From the NCBI GenBank assembly GCA_016845285.1, contig JAERSX010000379.1:1-6041 (forward strand): a DNA stretch of 6,041 nt. Reading direction: 5' to 3'. This DNA comes from Deltaproteobacteria bacterium (GTDB taxonomy: Bacteria; Myxococcota_A; UBA796; UBA2385). Under the pieces are notes generated by a model. That model made no database searches and was not told the origin of the DNA. It worked only from the letters and a program-made list of their open reading frames with translations. Shown in pieces: positions 5,966 to 6,041 of the stretch. Both the position numbers and the translations under genes were made by a program. Position 1 is the first letter of the stretch, and each line of letters starts with the position of its first letter.

Positions 5966-6041
5966 TCATAGGGCGGGGTCGGGGTCCTCGCGTGGGGCCA
6001 GGATGACCACGGGGATCTCGCGCGCATCGCCGGCCCAGTCC
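5966..6041 (-). CDS. C-terminal end of an unidentified upstream gene (partial)
   Basis: Reading leftwards from the window edge, 24 codons with high G/C in third positions end at TGA 5966-5968. The peptide includes DWAGDAREIPVVILAPRED near its end. The hydrophobic-strand look and codon use favour real coding over the overlapping oxygenase-frame extension. The stop is 7 bases before the oxygenase ATG, so the two probably belong to one operon. The piece is too short to assign a family, and most of the gene lies outside the window. Confidence 0.55.
   Translation of the reverse strand, partial: DWAGDAREIPVVILAPREDPDPAL

Noticed and set aside
5266..6006. 246-codon plus-strand open frame
   Set aside because: It is antisense to the oxygenase gene, whose HxD...H motif and conserved strands identify the true coding strand.
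5959..6027. Alternative oxygenase start at 6027
   Set aside because: The extra 23 residues look like an out-of-frame reading of the preceding gene's last codons.

Overview
The window comes from a very GC-rich bacterial chromosome, most likely Myxococcota or a close relative known mainly from metagenomes. The evidence is the left-hand gene, which ends in a MopE-type acidic Cys/Asp metal-binding motif followed by a MYXO-CTERM-like sorting tail (Cys-Gly-Cys, one hydrophobic segment, RRRR). The 'DTG'-rich linkers after lipoprotein signals and the DUF1501 / cytochrome-like pair fit the same assignment. Taxonomy is inferred from protein style only; there is no rRNA or marker gene here.

Layout. (1) Bases 2-778, plus strand: the C-terminal part of a large surface protein, with the end of a probable parallel beta-helix, then acidic metal-binding repeats, then a MYXO-CTERM-like anchor. 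(2) Everything else is on the minus strand and very tightly packed. Read in the direction of transcription (right to left): the last 24 codons of an unidentified gene (5966-6041); a cupin/JmjC-like putative Fe(II)/2-oxoglutarate oxygenase (5020-5958); a 66-residue free-standing S4 RNA-binding protein (4799-4999); an 84-base gap, the only real intergenic space; a Cys-rich lipoprotein of unknown function (3710-4714); a lipoprotein with one c-type haem motif and DUF1549/DUF1588-like regions (2040-3719); and a DUF1501 protein with a twin-arginine-like leader (775-2040). The plus- and minus-strand units converge and share the palindrome CTAG as overlapping stop codons.

Functional reading. The oxygenase and S4 genes look like one translationally coupled pair and may relate to RNA or ribosome modification (inference). 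The three following genes overlap by 10 bases and 1 base and all encode exported proteins: two predicted lipoproteins and one probable Tat substrate. They probably form one cell-envelope system comparable to the PSCyt/DUF1501 pairs of Planctomycetota. Its substrate is unknown, and the Cys-rich lipoprotein is the least explained component. No tRNA, rRNA, CRISPR array, insertion sequence or convincing sigma-70 promoter was seen. Long open frames on the opposite strands are side effects of high GC.
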